A stretch of 64,000 nt of DNA, from NCBI GenBank assembly GCA_965267605.1, contig OZ254088.1, positions 3,472,001 to 3,536,000 of the forward strand. The letters are read 5' to 3'. This stretch comes from G965267605 sp965267605. GTDB lineage: Bacteria > Bacteroidota > Bacteroidia > Flavobacteriales_E > Vicingaceae. The notes below the pieces were generated by a model. The model was given only the letters and a program-made list of their open reading frames with translations. It did not search any database and had not been told where the DNA came from. The stretch's first letter is position 1. Every line of letters begins with the position of its first letter. Below are positions 44,748 to 54,295 of the stretch, in pieces. The position numbers and the translations under genes were made by a program.

Positions 44748-45200
44748 ATGCGTATAAAACATTTCTTCATTGCCCTGCTGGCACTCTTCTGCTTCCAGGG
44801 CTTCTCATACGGGCAGGATCTACTCAATGTGAAAGGTTCTGTCATTATGACGATAAAACCCAATGGCGATGTAGTTGAACCTGGCTCCGATGCCGCCAAA
44901 CTTCATTGTGAATCCAACGGCAACGTGCTTACCCAACCAACTGAACCTAAGTTCTCTACCAGATTCAGTAATGATTCTATCTGGGATGAGGTAGGGCAAT
45001 ACATGGGATGCCTGCTTGCCAACAAAACTGTGTTAGACATCAATGGCGATAAGATCGGAACGATTGAAACCACCGATTCAGGAAAAGTCATTAAGGATGG
45101 CAACGGTCATGTACTGGGAAGAGTTCGATCCACAGAGGTAACCGACATCTTCCTGGCTTACTTCTACTATTTCTACTTACCAGAATCTCAAGGCTTATGA
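44748..45200 (+). CDS. Small secreted protein, beta-flower-like repeats
   Basis: A 150-residue protein with signal peptide (MRIKHFFIALLALFCFQGFSYG). The mature part has repeated short hairpins of the type TVLDINGDKIGTIE and KVIKDGNGHVLGRVR, similar to the 4-fold beta flower proteins often met near polymorphic-toxin genes; this match is by eye. It ends in an aromatic stretch (FLAYFYYFYLP). Its stop overlaps the start of the FG-GAP gene by 4 bases (ATGA), so both are coupled. It opens the RHS island. Confidence 0.65.
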   Translation: MRIKHFFIALLALFCFQGFSYGQDLLNVKGSVIMTIKPNGDVVEPGSDAAKLHCESNGNVLTQPTEPKFSTRFSNDSIWDEVGQYMGCLLANKTVLDINGDKIGTIETTDSGKVIKDGNGHVLGRVRSTEVTDIFLAYFYYFYLPESQGL

Positions 45201-46861
45201 AAACGAAATTGACAGCACTTCTATCGTGCATGGTGATGTCCGCAGGGCTCACTTTTGCACAAGACACCATTACAGCTTCATCCCATCATGAATTCAGTGA
45301 TACCCAGGGGAATTTTTTGGAAACACTGAATGACAACGATTATATGGGCAGAGGAGCTTGTGGAGTTGGTGATCTAAATGGTGACGGTGTAATCGATCTT
45401 GCGCTTGGAGCGTACCGGGATGATGATGGCGGTACTGACAGAGGGGCCGTATACATCCTGTTCATGGGCTCTGATGGAGACTGCGATTCCACACAAAAGA
45501 TTAGTGATACACAAGGAGGGTTTACCGCAACCATGTACAACGACAACAAGTTCGGTGCATGTGTGGAACCACTTGGAGATCTGGATGGAGATGGAGTACC
45601 GGATATTGCAGTTGGAGCAGCTGGTGATCCGACAGGAGGAACCCGTGCTGGAGCCATGTTCTTCCTGTTTTTGAACTCAGACGGTACCGTTAAATCTTAT
45701 GCGAAAGTTGATGACAATACCGGTTTAGGGGGTGCACTTGATGCCAAGGACAATTTTGGCTGGACCATTGCTCAGATCGGAGATCTGAACGGTGACAGTG
45801 TTCCGGAAACAGCAGTGAGTAGTATCGCGGATGACGATGGAGGAACCAATCGCGGGGCGGTATACATCCTGTTTCATGACAACGAAGGAGTAGTTGACTC
45901 CGTCCAAAAGATCAGCGACACGCAAGGTGGTTTTACCGGAACATTAACCAATTCATGTAACTGGGGTCACCCCACACATTTAGGAGACCTGAATGGAGAT
46001 GGTGTTCCAGACATGGCGGTTGGCGCCCCTAACGGAGACGATGGTGGCACTAATCGTGGTGAGGTTTGGGTACTCTTCCTTGCCTCAGACGGTACGGTAG
46101 ATTCACATCAAAAGATAAGCGATACACAAGGTGACTTTGACGGAACCCTAATCAATGAAGACAAGTTAGGCTACCTTGGTGGGGCCGCTGATTTCAATGG
46201 CGATGGCATTATGGATATTCTTTCCGGTTGTCATGGGCTGGATGATGGGGGCAGCAATCGCGGTGGATTCTATATCCTGATCCTGGGAACAGATGGAAAG
46301 GTAGATCATGAATACCGTTTCAGCAGTACTTCCGGGAACCTACAAATGACCATGGATGATGGAGATCTATTAGGTATTACCGTCAATGAGCTGGGAGATT
46401 TTGATGGCGATGGAAAGACTGATATCATGGTGGGTCACGATTTCGATGATGATGGAGGGACCAACAGAGGCGCGGCTTATATCGTTACCCTTAATTCCTT
46501 CGATCACAATGCAGATATCGCGGTTCTTAAAAAGAAACTGGATGGCGGACATCATGTGGCGAAAGGAGAACGGTTGAAGTTCCGCTACGCTGAGGATTAT
46601 TTCTACGCCAATCCTGGTACCCTGATCTATAATTTCTACGATAGACAGCATGCCAAGGTAGCCTCACTTCCTTCTCAGGATGTGATCAAGGGCACCAACC
46701 ACTATGAGATCGACCTCTCAGCGATTAGCGGCATGCCACATTCATACTACTACACACTTGAGGTAGTCAATTCCAAGAACGAAAAAAGATACCTGCGCTT
46801 CTACAACCAACACAAGGATGGTGGATTGTGGACAACGAAGGGTGTATTCACTGCGAACTAA
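45197..46861 (+). CDS. Secreted FG-GAP (integrin alpha-like) repeat protein
   Basis: A 554-residue protein with signal peptide (MKTKLTALLSCMVMSAGLTFA). About seven FG-GAP repeats of around 60 residues follow, each with a calcium loop such as GDLNGDGVIDLALGA or GDLDGDGVPDIAVGA, then DDDGGTNRGAVYILF and QKISDTQGGF. They should form a seven-bladed propeller. The last 100 residues, from HHVAKGERLKFRYAEDYFYA, form a separate domain; they do not show the T9SS tail pattern. The gene is translationally coupled to the small secreted protein before it and is followed 6 bases later by a membrane protein. Confidence 0.85.
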   Translation: MKTKLTALLSCMVMSAGLTFAQDTITASSHHEFSDTQGNFLETLNDNDYMGRGACGVGDLNGDGVIDLALGAYRDDDGGTDRGAVYILFMGSDGDCDSTQKISDTQGGFTATMYNDNKFGACVEPLGDLDGDGVPDIAVGAAGDPTGGTRAGAMFFLFLNSDGTVKSYAKVDDNTGLGGALDAKDNFGWTIAQIGDLNGDSVPETAVSSIADDDGGTNRGAVYILFHDNEGVVDSVQKISDTQGGFTGTLTNSCNWGHPTHLGDLNGDGVPDMAVGAPNGDDGGTNRGEVWVLFLASDGTVDSHQKISDTQGDFDGTLINEDKLGYLGGAADFNGDGIMDILSGCHGLDDGGSNRGGFYILILGTDGKVDHEYRFSSTSGNLQMTMDDGDLLGITVNELGDFDGDGKTDIMVGHDFDDDGGTNRGAAYIVTLNSFDHNADIAVLKKKLDGGHHVAKGERLKFRYAEDYFYANPGTLIYNFYDRQHAKVASLPSQDVIKGTNHYEIDLSAISGMPHSYYYTLEVVNSKNEKRYLRFYNQHKDGGLWTTKGVFTAN

Positions 46862-46867
46862 GAAGCC

Positions 46868-47572
46868 ATGAAAAAGAAAATAACAAGACCCAAGTACTCT
46901 GAAAAAGACCGAAAGGAAAGGGATGCCATTATCAGGAAATACAATTGGATGCTCATGCAATTCCTATTGATACCCACGATCATAACCCTCATGTCATTCG
47001 TGATGCTGGATGTGATCGGAGGTGGGGTATTACCATCTGAGTACGTTGCCTGGATCACTAACGAAGAGAATGGTTACAAACAGGTAGGGGAGAATGATCT
47101 GTACAGGGTCGAATTTCAGTACCGGCCAACCACTTTCATGGCACTTCAGGAGCTCAGACGCGATGACATTTCCAGTCAGGAACTGAAGACCATCAAGGAA
47201 AAATTCAAGGAGACAGAGTTTTACGCGATAAGAATCGTTCCCAAATCCGAACAGGCACTGTTAAGCACACGTTCACTTGATGCTGCGCACCCTGAAAGAC
47301 CGCAGCTGAGCAATTATCTCAACGCATTTATCCAGGATGAGATCAAACTGGAATTAGAAGGCAAAGTGCAGGACTGCACCGTGTATCATTTTGAGAATGG
47401 CCGAGGGATCCTGCCATACCATACAATGTTGGTGGGCTTCCCCAAGCCGGACTCAAAGAAAGAGGTGGACAGGAACCTTGTCATCCATGACATGTACCTG
47501 GACCTGGGAGAACTCAGGGCAGGCTTCCAAGCAAAGAAACTAGAACAAGAACCAGAATTGATATTGAAATAA
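46868..47572 (+). CDS. Single-pass membrane protein of unknown function
   Basis: A 234-residue protein with a basic cytoplasmic N-terminus (MKKKITRPKYSEKDRKERD), one membrane helix at about residues 28-52 (WMLMQFLLIPTIITLMSFVM) and a periplasmic or external domain of about 180 residues. No cysteines pair obviously and no catalytic motif is visible. It begins 6 bases after the FG-GAP gene and is likely its operon partner. I recognise no family. Confidence 0.72.
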   Translation: MKKKITRPKYSEKDRKERDAIIRKYNWMLMQFLLIPTIITLMSFVMLDVIGGGVLPSEYVAWITNEENGYKQVGENDLYRVEFQYRPTTFMALQELRRDDISSQELKTIKEKFKETEFYAIRIVPKSEQALLSTRSLDAAHPERPQLSNYLNAFIQDEIKLELEGKVQDCTVYHFENGRGILPYHTMLVGFPKPDSKKEVDRNLVIHDMYLDLGELRAGFQAKKLEQEPELILK

Positions 47573-47590
47573 GGGCTTAAACAAAGCGAG

Positions 47591-47633
47591 TGTCACCTTG
47601 AGGCTGCGCATGGCGCAGAGACTCGAAGGGCGG
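47591..47633. repeat. Hairpin repeat element, long form
   Basis: TGTCACCTTGAGG, then the hairpin CTGCGC-ATG-GCGCAG, then AGACTCGAAGGG. This is the same layout as the element at 44573, with different but complementary arms. A second hairpin, GGCTGTCGA/TTCGATAGCC, follows at about 47664-47685. Confidence 0.8.
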
Positions 47634-47733
47634 AACGAGCAGATGCGGAACAGGGCTGTCGATACTTCGATAGCCTCAGCTTGATAGCCTATCTGAAATC
47701 AGAAAGAAATAACAACCCAAATACTTCAACAGT

Positions 47734-50700
47734 ATGTTACGTAAGATCATCAAAAGCAAAACATTCAAAGTTGTATCCGTATTTACGGCATACAGCATGA
47801 TCCTTCAAATCATGGCTCCAGCGGCCTGGGCACTTACATCTGGCCCTACGCAACCAGAGGTCGGTGGCTTCCAGCAGGCCAATGTCAGTGAAATGGTAGA
47901 TCTCTTTTCAGGAGATTTCAGTTATAACCTTCCGCTGGTAACGGTACCCGGTCCGAACGGGGGATACCCTATCAATTTAACCTATAACTCCAATATTACG
48001 ATGGAGCAGGAGGCCAGCTGGGTTGGCCTGGGTTGGAACGTGAATACAGGTGTAATTAACCGAAACATGCGGGGTTTGCCGGATGATTACAGCGGTGATA
48101 CCATTACCCGAACCTTTTTTACTTCACCGAAGGCCACGCTTTTGATGGACTTTGATTTTTCAAGAGTATGGAAAAGGAAGCAGACGGAGCTTTTTGCTTT
48201 TGACATCACCAAGATTGGGATTGGACCCAAGCTTTTCTGGGATTCTTATAAAGGATGGGGAGCCAAGATTGCTGGCTACACAGACTTCAAAGCTCAACTT
48301 TTAGGATTTCCAATGACAGGAGGTCTGGGTTTAGATCTGAATAGCAGTACCGGGGCAAACCTGAATCCAAAATTGGGTTTTACAACAGGTGAAGATGATA
48401 AGTACGGTTACAATTTCGGATTGTCCGTTAATTCACGGCAGGGGCTTAGTGATATATACTTCCAGGCAAGCAAGAACCATGATGGCTCGGGTAAACTATT
48501 AGGCAAGAGTGTTGCTGGGAACACGGGTGCGGGCATTTCATACGCGTATGCATCGTATATCCCTGGTTACGAGGTGCCGATGACAGGTGAAAGTTACGAG
48601 GGTGAGTTTAAGTGGGGAGCTCAACGTGGACCATCATCTAATGAACACAAATTCAAGGCGAGTTGGGGTTGTGTGCAAGTGAAAGATACCACACTGTATA
48701 GGAAGGGATATGGGTATGTGTATTCGGATCACGCGTCCGCAACTGATGATGTGCTGGACTTTAACCGTGAAAAGAATGCTCCGGTTAATAAACATGCAAA
48801 GGCTTTACCCATACCCCATGCTACACATGACGTATTTACGATCAAGGGCCAGGGAACCGGAGGCGTTTTTCGTGCACACCGTAGTGATATTGCCGTATTC
48901 CACGATCCGGCTGTAGAAAGTAAGGAACAGGGATACAGTGTCGGATTGGATGTGGACCCACCCGAAGGTGTTACAGCAAAGGTCGGTGTAGGTGGTTCGT
49001 ATTCAAGAACCTATTCCTACTCGGGTACATGGAAGAAGAAAGCCGACCAATTAACGGATGATTATGGCTTTGACACTGCGGTTGTTAACACCAAATACGA
49101 ACCGTACTATTTGAAAGCAGCGGGTGAGTTGACCTCTGATAACTATACTTCCGAAGCGCCTCATTCTGAAGCGCCTATAAACGTGGAGATTGCCAAGTTC
49201 TTCGATGGCGATGGCATCTCGTTCAGTCCGAAGATCAGACCATATGTGAAAGAAAAGAATGGCAACAGGCATGCGCTGAATGCGGCAGACCGAACCGATA
49301 GACATACACGGACGCAGCACATTAGCTTCCTCACGCGTTCAGAATTGGACAAGCAAACAGACAAGGAAGTAACCGATGAGCAAGGAAATGTGATCGAAAA
49401 TTATAGCACTTCAATGGTGTACAACGGTACGCACGATGTAAGTGAGCACATTGGTGAGTTTACAGTAGTAAACCCTGATGGAACAGTATACAAGTATGGA
49501 CTTCCTGCTTACAACTATTACCAAAGAGAGGCCAGCTTTGCTATTGAACAAGGGCGAACTTCTTCCGCTATCAGGAACAAGCTGGTTAATTACACCAGTG
49601 GTGAGCATGATGCAACATACAATAATCAAGGGGCGGATCAATTTTGTTCGCGGGTTGAGCTTGCACCGTATGCCCATAGCTTCTTTATTACAGAACTACA
49701 AGGCCCGAATTATGCCGATATAGATGACACCGTGGGTGTATCGGATGGCGATGTGGGTTACTGGGTGAAATTCAATTACCAAAGGCGTTATGATAAGGAT
49801 ACCGTGTACAAGTGGAGGGTTCCTTACGATGCAGGTCAAGCAAACCTAACATCCGGAGGGCTTTCGAATCCACTTGACGACCGCGGGTCATACACCTATG
49901 GTGAAAAAGAGGTGATCTATGTACAAAGTGTGGAAACCAAAACCCACATTGCACGCTTCTATAAGAGCACACGTGATGATGGGGCGGGTGTAAATAACTC
50001 TAACGGGGGAATCAATTCCTCCAACAAACTCATGAAGCTGGATAGCATCAAGCTGTTCAATAAGAACGATAACAGCTATGCGATCAAGACTGTTCATTTC
50101 AGATACAAGACTTCCGCAGCTGACCAGCTCTGTGGCAATGTTCCTAACAGTACGCAAACAAACGGTGGAAAACTTACCCTAAGTAAGGTTTGGTTCACGT
50201 ATGGTGATAATGACCGAGGGTCCCTCAGCCCTTATGAATTCACCTATCATGCTACTGACGAGGATTACTCATTGCTGAAGCAAGACCGTTGGGGGCAGTA
50301 CCAGGACGATGATCCGAATAACTCACCCTTTCTTAGCAATCTGGACAATCCTTATGTAAACCAAAAGGACACGCTGGTTCCGGATGGCCTGGGTGACTCT
50401 GAAAGGGAGCATGCGGCCTCCGTATGGCGGTTGACCAAAATTGCATTGCCTTCAGGTGGTGAGATTGACATTGAGTACGAAATGGATGACTATGCCTACG
50501 TGCAAGACAAACGGGCCATGCAGATGTGCAGGATCGTTGATACTGGGGAAGAAGGAATGGGAGCCGCAGCAGGAGATGGCAATATCGCACCAAACTACAA
50601 ACGTGTGTACTTCGAACTGGAGAAACTGATCCCTGCAGATGCGGACAGCCTGAACCAGCTGAAAAAATACCTGGAGGATCTGGAAGGTGAGCGAATCTAC

Positions 50701-53700
50701 TTTAAGACATACACCAAGTTAAAGGAAACGCCAGCCAATTATGGTGATAATCCTACCGAGATCGACAATGATGCGATGGCTTACGATTATGTGGAAGGGT
50801 ATTGCAAATTGAACATTGATCTGGATAATGAGACGGGCTTTGGGTTTTCTACAGACGCTAACCACAAGTCTAATGGGAAATTCAAGTTTGCCTATGTAAC
50901 AGTAGACCTGGAACCTCTACGTGATAAGGATCCTTCCCCTGAGCAGATCCATCCATTCCAAAAGGCGGCACTACAGTATATGCGTTTGCAGAGACCAGAC
51001 TTGTTTACTGCACCCCTTGGTCAGGAGAAATTCAAAGGGAAGAAGGGTTTCAGAGATGCCATGAAGGACTTTGTAATGCCAACTATGACGGCCGGTAAAG
51101 ACCTGATGCGACTGATTATGGGCTGGTATAAATATGCGGTGAAAAAGAACTACGGAAGTGAACTCGTAGTGTTGAACGAGGAAAGCAACTTCAAACCTTC
51201 CTTTATTCGTTTGAACTCTCCGGATTACATCAAGTATGGAGGGGGAAGCCGTGTGAAGAAGATCACCATTAACGATGGCTGGAACACTATTTCCGGATTG
51301 ACCGATGCTGAGAATTACAAGTATGGTCAGGAGTACACTTATCGTCTGGAAGATGGAAAAAGTTCAGGTGTTGCAGAATATGAGCCATTGGTGGGCGGAG
51401 AAGAGAACCCATTCCGCAAGCCTATACGCTATAGTAGCGACCGACCATTGGTTAAGGACAATGCACTGTACGTAGAGGAGCCCTACAACGAATCCTTATT
51501 CCCATCGGCCAATGTGGGTTACAGCAGAATTGTTGTGAAAAACCTGGAGCGAACGGATGACAACGATGAAACTGTCACAAAGGATACACAGGGCTTCCAA
51601 GTACACGAATTTTACACTGCCAAAGACTTCCCGGTTACACCTTCGGCAACACAAGTGGATTATGAGCCGTTCTTCGTGCCGATCCCGATCAGCTTCATTG
51701 GATCATTCTTGTACAAGAACGATGGGTATTCTCAGGGCTACTCTATCGAGCTGAACAACATGCACGGAAAGATGAAGTCTACGGCTACGTACCCATATGG
51801 TTCTGATCCATCGGATGTGGCAACAGCAAAAACGGAGTACTTCTACAAGACAATGAAACCTTATGACCCAACGGGGACAAACCGATTGAGCAGTACCGTA
51901 GATGTGTTCGTGGGAGATGGAAACGCTTCCCAGAAGAACTTAGGTAGAACCATAGATTTTTGTGCAGACTTGCGTGAGCATACCAGTCGATCATACATGC
52001 TTGGACTGGATTTGAATGCTATCGTTTCGCTGGGTGCTATTATTGGCATAGGTGTTCCTAATGCAAGCTATACCAAGCGCGTATTCAAATCTGTTGTTAC
52101 GAATAAGATCGTACAGAAGACCGGAATTTTGGAAACGATACGTGTTTCGAAAGAAGGCTCGGTCGTAGAAACCCAAAACCTGAATTTCGACCCCGCAACG
52201 GGACAAGCTGTGCTGGCCTCAGTTCAAAACAACTTCGAGGCACCGGTATACTCTTACAATTTCCCGAGCCATTGGTACTACGATGGTATGGAGGGTGCCT
52301 ACCAGACACAAGGATTCGTTGTGAACGGTGCAGCCGCTATACAAGGAAACTGCGCAGCAGGTGCGGTATTGGAGCGCGTGAGCGATGGTAAGTTGTATTG
52401 GGTAGACCAGGTATCCCCTACGCTTCTGATAAGGGATGAAACGGACACCCAGGTTGCATTGCCTAGTGGTCGACTGAAGGTGATTCGGTCTGGACGCAGG
52501 AACCAGCAAGGCATAGCAGTAGGTAACATTGAATCATTGAGCAATCCGGTTTCTGACAGGTACTATCCGTTGTTTGCCAACCCACACCATTCGGCAACCG
52601 GGTTCAACCAAAAGACACCTTTTGAAACTGGTTTTGACAAGGATGGCAATAACTCCGGATTCGATTATGTGCAATGCAATGGAGATACGGTGGCGATCAA
52701 CAATATCACGTTCTCCAACATTGGTGCGGATCTAAACCCGGATGTGGTGCACTTCTGGTATGACCATGGTGGCCCAGGCGAGTGTCAGATATCCCTGACC
52801 TTCTCTGATGGGGCATTGGTTGCTGCGGGAGCACCAGCGGTGCATATCGATTCCATGAACTTCACCTGGCAGCCGGATGGAACCATCCAGGTGTCAGACG
52901 CCAATGCGACCAAGAACGGTACAGTTTCAGTTACCGGTGGTTGTGAGCAACGTGTTTGTCTGGACAATGTCCTGAACGCGTTTGCCAACAAAATGGATGA
53001 TACCTGGGATCTGGATTACGCTGATGTAGATGCGTATATCACCGATGCCACAGCAGATGCGAATGATTACAGGTACGGACAGTATGGTATCTGGCGCATG
53101 TCAGAGTCGTACCTGTACAAGGTTCGAAGAAAGCAGAAGAGTGGAACGCGCATAGGTGTAGATGGTACGTTCAAGCACTTCACCATCTTCGATTGGGCAG
53201 GAAACCCAAATCCTGACTGGACACGTCACAACACTGTTAGAAGGTACAGTCCTTACGGTTTTGAACTGGAGAACGCAGATGCGATTCACACGAAGGCAGC
53301 GGCACTGTACTCATATGACAATTCACTGGTAACAGCTGTCGGTAAGAATACACCCTACTTCGAACTGGCGTACGATGGCTTTGAGGACTATGGTGGAACA
53401 ACATATCCCCCATCGCATGGCCACGGCCACCTGAAGTTTACAGGTACGGGCTCAGCGCTGTCTTCAACAGAGGCGCACACGGGTGAGTACTCATTGAAAG
53501 TTGTTCAGGGCAACGACCTTACGTACAGCGAAGCAAGTCCATACTTTGATCCTGTTCAGGATAAGAAGTACCACTTCTCTTGCTGGGTGAAGATCCCTGA
53601 TGGTGGTGGAGCTGATGTGGTGATCAATGGAAAATCAGCGGTAACACTTTCCACATCTAATACTGACGAAGTATTAGATGGCTGGAGGAAGTTGGAAGGA

Positions 53701-53982
53701 GAATTTACGGGGAAAACAACAGGATTTAGCATTGTGCTCAAATCCACGGTATCAAGTACCACCGTGTATTTCGATGACATTCGCGTTCAACCGTTCGTGT
53801 CCACCATGAAGAGTTTCGTTTACGATGCCAATACGCATTGGCTCATGGCGGAGCTGGACGACAGGAACTACGCAACCTTCTACAACTACGATGAACAAGG
53901 TCACCTTATTCAAGTGAAGAAGGAAACCAGTAAAGGAGTAGTCACCATGCGTATGGACCGCATGATGGTGAGACAACCCTAG
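47734..53982 (+). CDS. Giant SpvB/TcB-like secreted protein paired with the RHS gene
   Basis: A 2082-residue protein with an unusual long signal (MLRKIIKSKTFKVVSVFTAY ... APAAWA). The mature start has the block characteristic of giant Bacteroidota proteins encoded before RHS genes: MVDLFSGDFSYNLPLVTVPG, LTYNSNITMEQEASWVGLGW and RNMRGLPDDYSG. Further on, WRLTKIALPSGGEIDIEYEM marks the SpvB-like middle. Residues of about 1880-2045 form a carbohydrate-binding-module-like sandwich (HTGEYSLKVV ... VYFDDIRVQPF). The end, LDDRNYATFYNYDEQGHLIQVKKET, is a YD-type repeat. It probably forms a shell with the RHS protein, as TcB does with TcC; that role is inference. Confidence 0.82.
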   Translation: MLRKIIKSKTFKVVSVFTAYSMILQIMAPAAWALTSGPTQPEVGGFQQANVSEMVDLFSGDFSYNLPLVTVPGPNGGYPINLTYNSNITMEQEASWVGLGWNVNTGVINRNMRGLPDDYSGDTITRTFFTSPKATLLMDFDFSRVWKRKQTELFAFDITKIGIGPKLFWDSYKGWGAKIAGYTDFKAQLLGFPMTGGLGLDLNSSTGANLNPKLGFTTGEDDKYGYNFGLSVNSRQGLSDIYFQASKNHDGSGKLLGKSVAGNTGAGISYAYASYIPGYEVPMTGESYEGEFKWGAQRGPSSNEHKFKASWGCVQVKDTTLYRKGYGYVYSDHASATDDVLDFNREKNAPVNKHAKALPIPHATHDVFTIKGQGTGGVFRAHRSDIAVFHDPAVESKEQGYSVGLDVDPPEGVTAKVGVGGSYSRTYSYSGTWKKKADQLTDDYGFDTAVVNTKYEPYYLKAAGELTSDNYTSEAPHSEAPINVEIAKFFDGDGISFSPKIRPYVKEKNGNRHALNAADRTDRHTRTQHISFLTRSELDKQTDKEVTDEQGNVIENYSTSMVYNGTHDVSEHIGEFTVVNPDGTVYKYGLPAYNYYQREASFAIEQGRTSSAIRNKLVNYTSGEHDATYNNQGADQFCSRVELAPYAHSFFITELQGPNYADIDDTVGVSDGDVGYWVKFNYQRRYDKDTVYKWRVPYDAGQANLTSGGLSNPLDDRGSYTYGEKEVIYVQSVETKTHIARFYKSTRDDGAGVNNSNGGINSSNKLMKLDSIKLFNKNDNSYAIKTVHFRYKTSAADQLCGNVPNSTQTNGGKLTLSKVWFTYGDNDRGSLSPYEFTYHATDEDYSLLKQDRWGQYQDDDPNNSPFLSNLDNPYVNQKDTLVPDGLGDSEREHAASVWRLTKIALPSGGEIDIEYEMDDYAYVQDKRAMQMCRIVDTGEEGMGAAAGDGNIAPNYKRVYFELEKLIPADADSLNQLKKYLEDLEGERIYFKTYTKLKETPANYGDNPTEIDNDAMAYDYVEGYCKLNIDLDNETGFGFSTDANHKSNGKFKFAYVTVDLEPLRDKDPSPEQIHPFQKAALQYMRLQRPDLFTAPLGQEKFKGKKGFRDAMKDFVMPTMTAGKDLMRLIMGWYKYAVKKNYGSELVVLNEESNFKPSFIRLNSPDYIKYGGGSRVKKITINDGWNTISGLTDAENYKYGQEYTYRLEDGKSSGVAEYEPLVGGEENPFRKPIRYSSDRPLVKDNALYVEEPYNESLFPSANVGYSRIVVKNLERTDDNDETVTKDTQGFQVHEFYTAKDFPVTPSATQVDYEPFFVPIPISFIGSFLYKNDGYSQGYSIELNNMHGKMKSTATYPYGSDPSDVATAKTEYFYKTMKPYDPTGTNRLSSTVDVFVGDGNASQKNLGRTIDFCADLREHTSRSYMLGLDLNAIVSLGAIIGIGVPNASYTKRVFKSVVTNKIVQKTGILETIRVSKEGSVVETQNLNFDPATGQAVLASVQNNFEAPVYSYNFPSHWYYDGMEGAYQTQGFVVNGAAAIQGNCAAGAVLERVSDGKLYWVDQVSPTLLIRDETDTQVALPSGRLKVIRSGRRNQQGIAVGNIESLSNPVSDRYYPLFANPHHSATGFNQKTPFETGFDKDGNNSGFDYVQCNGDTVAINNITFSNIGADLNPDVVHFWYDHGGPGECQISLTFSDGALVAAGAPAVHIDSMNFTWQPDGTIQVSDANATKNGTVSVTGGCEQRVCLDNVLNAFANKMDDTWDLDYADVDAYITDATADANDYRYGQYGIWRMSESYLYKVRRKQKSGTRIGVDGTFKHFTIFDWAGNPNPDWTRHNTVRRYSPYGFELENADAIHTKAAALYSYDNSLVTAVGKNTPYFELAYDGFEDYGGTTYPPSHGHGHLKFTGTGSALSSTEAHTGEYSLKVVQGNDLTYSEASPYFDPVQDKKYHFSCWVKIPDGGGADVVINGKSAVTLSTSNTDEVLDGWRKLEGEFTGKTTGFSIVLKSTVSSTTVYFDDIRVQPFVSTMKSFVYDANTHWLMAELDDRNYATFYNYDEQGHLIQVKKETSKGVVTMRMDRMMVRQP

Positions 53983-54002
53983 AAGATTCAAGAAGCAAGA
54001 TT

Positions 54003-54053
54003 CAGGAACCAAGAATCAGGATGCGAGATGTATCACTTGATTCTTGGCTCCTG
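54003..54053. repeat. 16-bp inverted repeat with 19-base loop
   Basis: CAGGAACCAAGAATCA and TGATTCTTGGCTCCTG are complementary except at one base. The hairpin lies 20 bases after the stop of the giant gene and may work as a terminator, though no T run follows. Confidence 0.75.
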
Positions 54054-54060
54054 GAGTCCC

Positions 54061-54085
54061 TGACCCTGAGCTTGTCGAAGGGCGG
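54061..54085 (+). repeat. Intergenic TGAG/TCGAAGG repeat, short form
   Basis: TGACCCTGAGCTTGTCGAAG followed by GGCGG. CCCTGAGCTTGTCGAAGGG is a near-palindrome known as a dispersed element in many bacterial genomes. Confidence 0.8.
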
Positions 54086-54197
54086 GACGGTCTCGCCTCT
54101 CATTCAAATGATATTAAACGAACAACAATGAAACGTTCAACAGCAATAACAAGAAAACCACTTGCACCAAAAGCAAGCGAACAATTCTCAAGCGAGG

Positions 54198-54224
54198 GTC
54201 ACCCTGAGTTTATCGAAGGGCGAC
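54198..54224 (+). repeat. Intergenic TGAG/TCGAAGG repeat, short form
   Basis: GTCACCCTGAGTTTATCGAA followed by GGGCGAC. It is a diverged copy of the element at 54061 in the same orientation, 137 bases away. Confidence 0.78.
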
Positions 54225-54295
54225 ATGAGCGCGAAAGAAAACTATCCATTCTTCGCCAGGCCCAGCGCAACAACTTTCAATCGTGGATATCACCC

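Larger units (their letters stand above)
53983..54295. other. Repeat-filled intergenic region
   Basis: These 313 bases contain a long imperfect inverted repeat (54003-54053) and two short TGAG/TCGAAGG repeats (54061 and 54198). An open frame crosses them from 54044, but its translation (PELVEGR and PEFIEGR segments) is the typical false reading of this repeat, so I do not count it as coding. Confidence 0.7.

Noticed and set aside
44594..44878. Plus-strand ORF of 94 codons
   Set aside because: It begins in a hairpin repeat and overlaps the better-supported secreted protein gene at 44748 in another frame.
54044..54295. N-terminal 84 codons of the 54044-54985 frame
   Set aside because: They translate two copies of an intergenic repeat (PELVEGR and PEFIEGR); the signal peptide starts at 54296.
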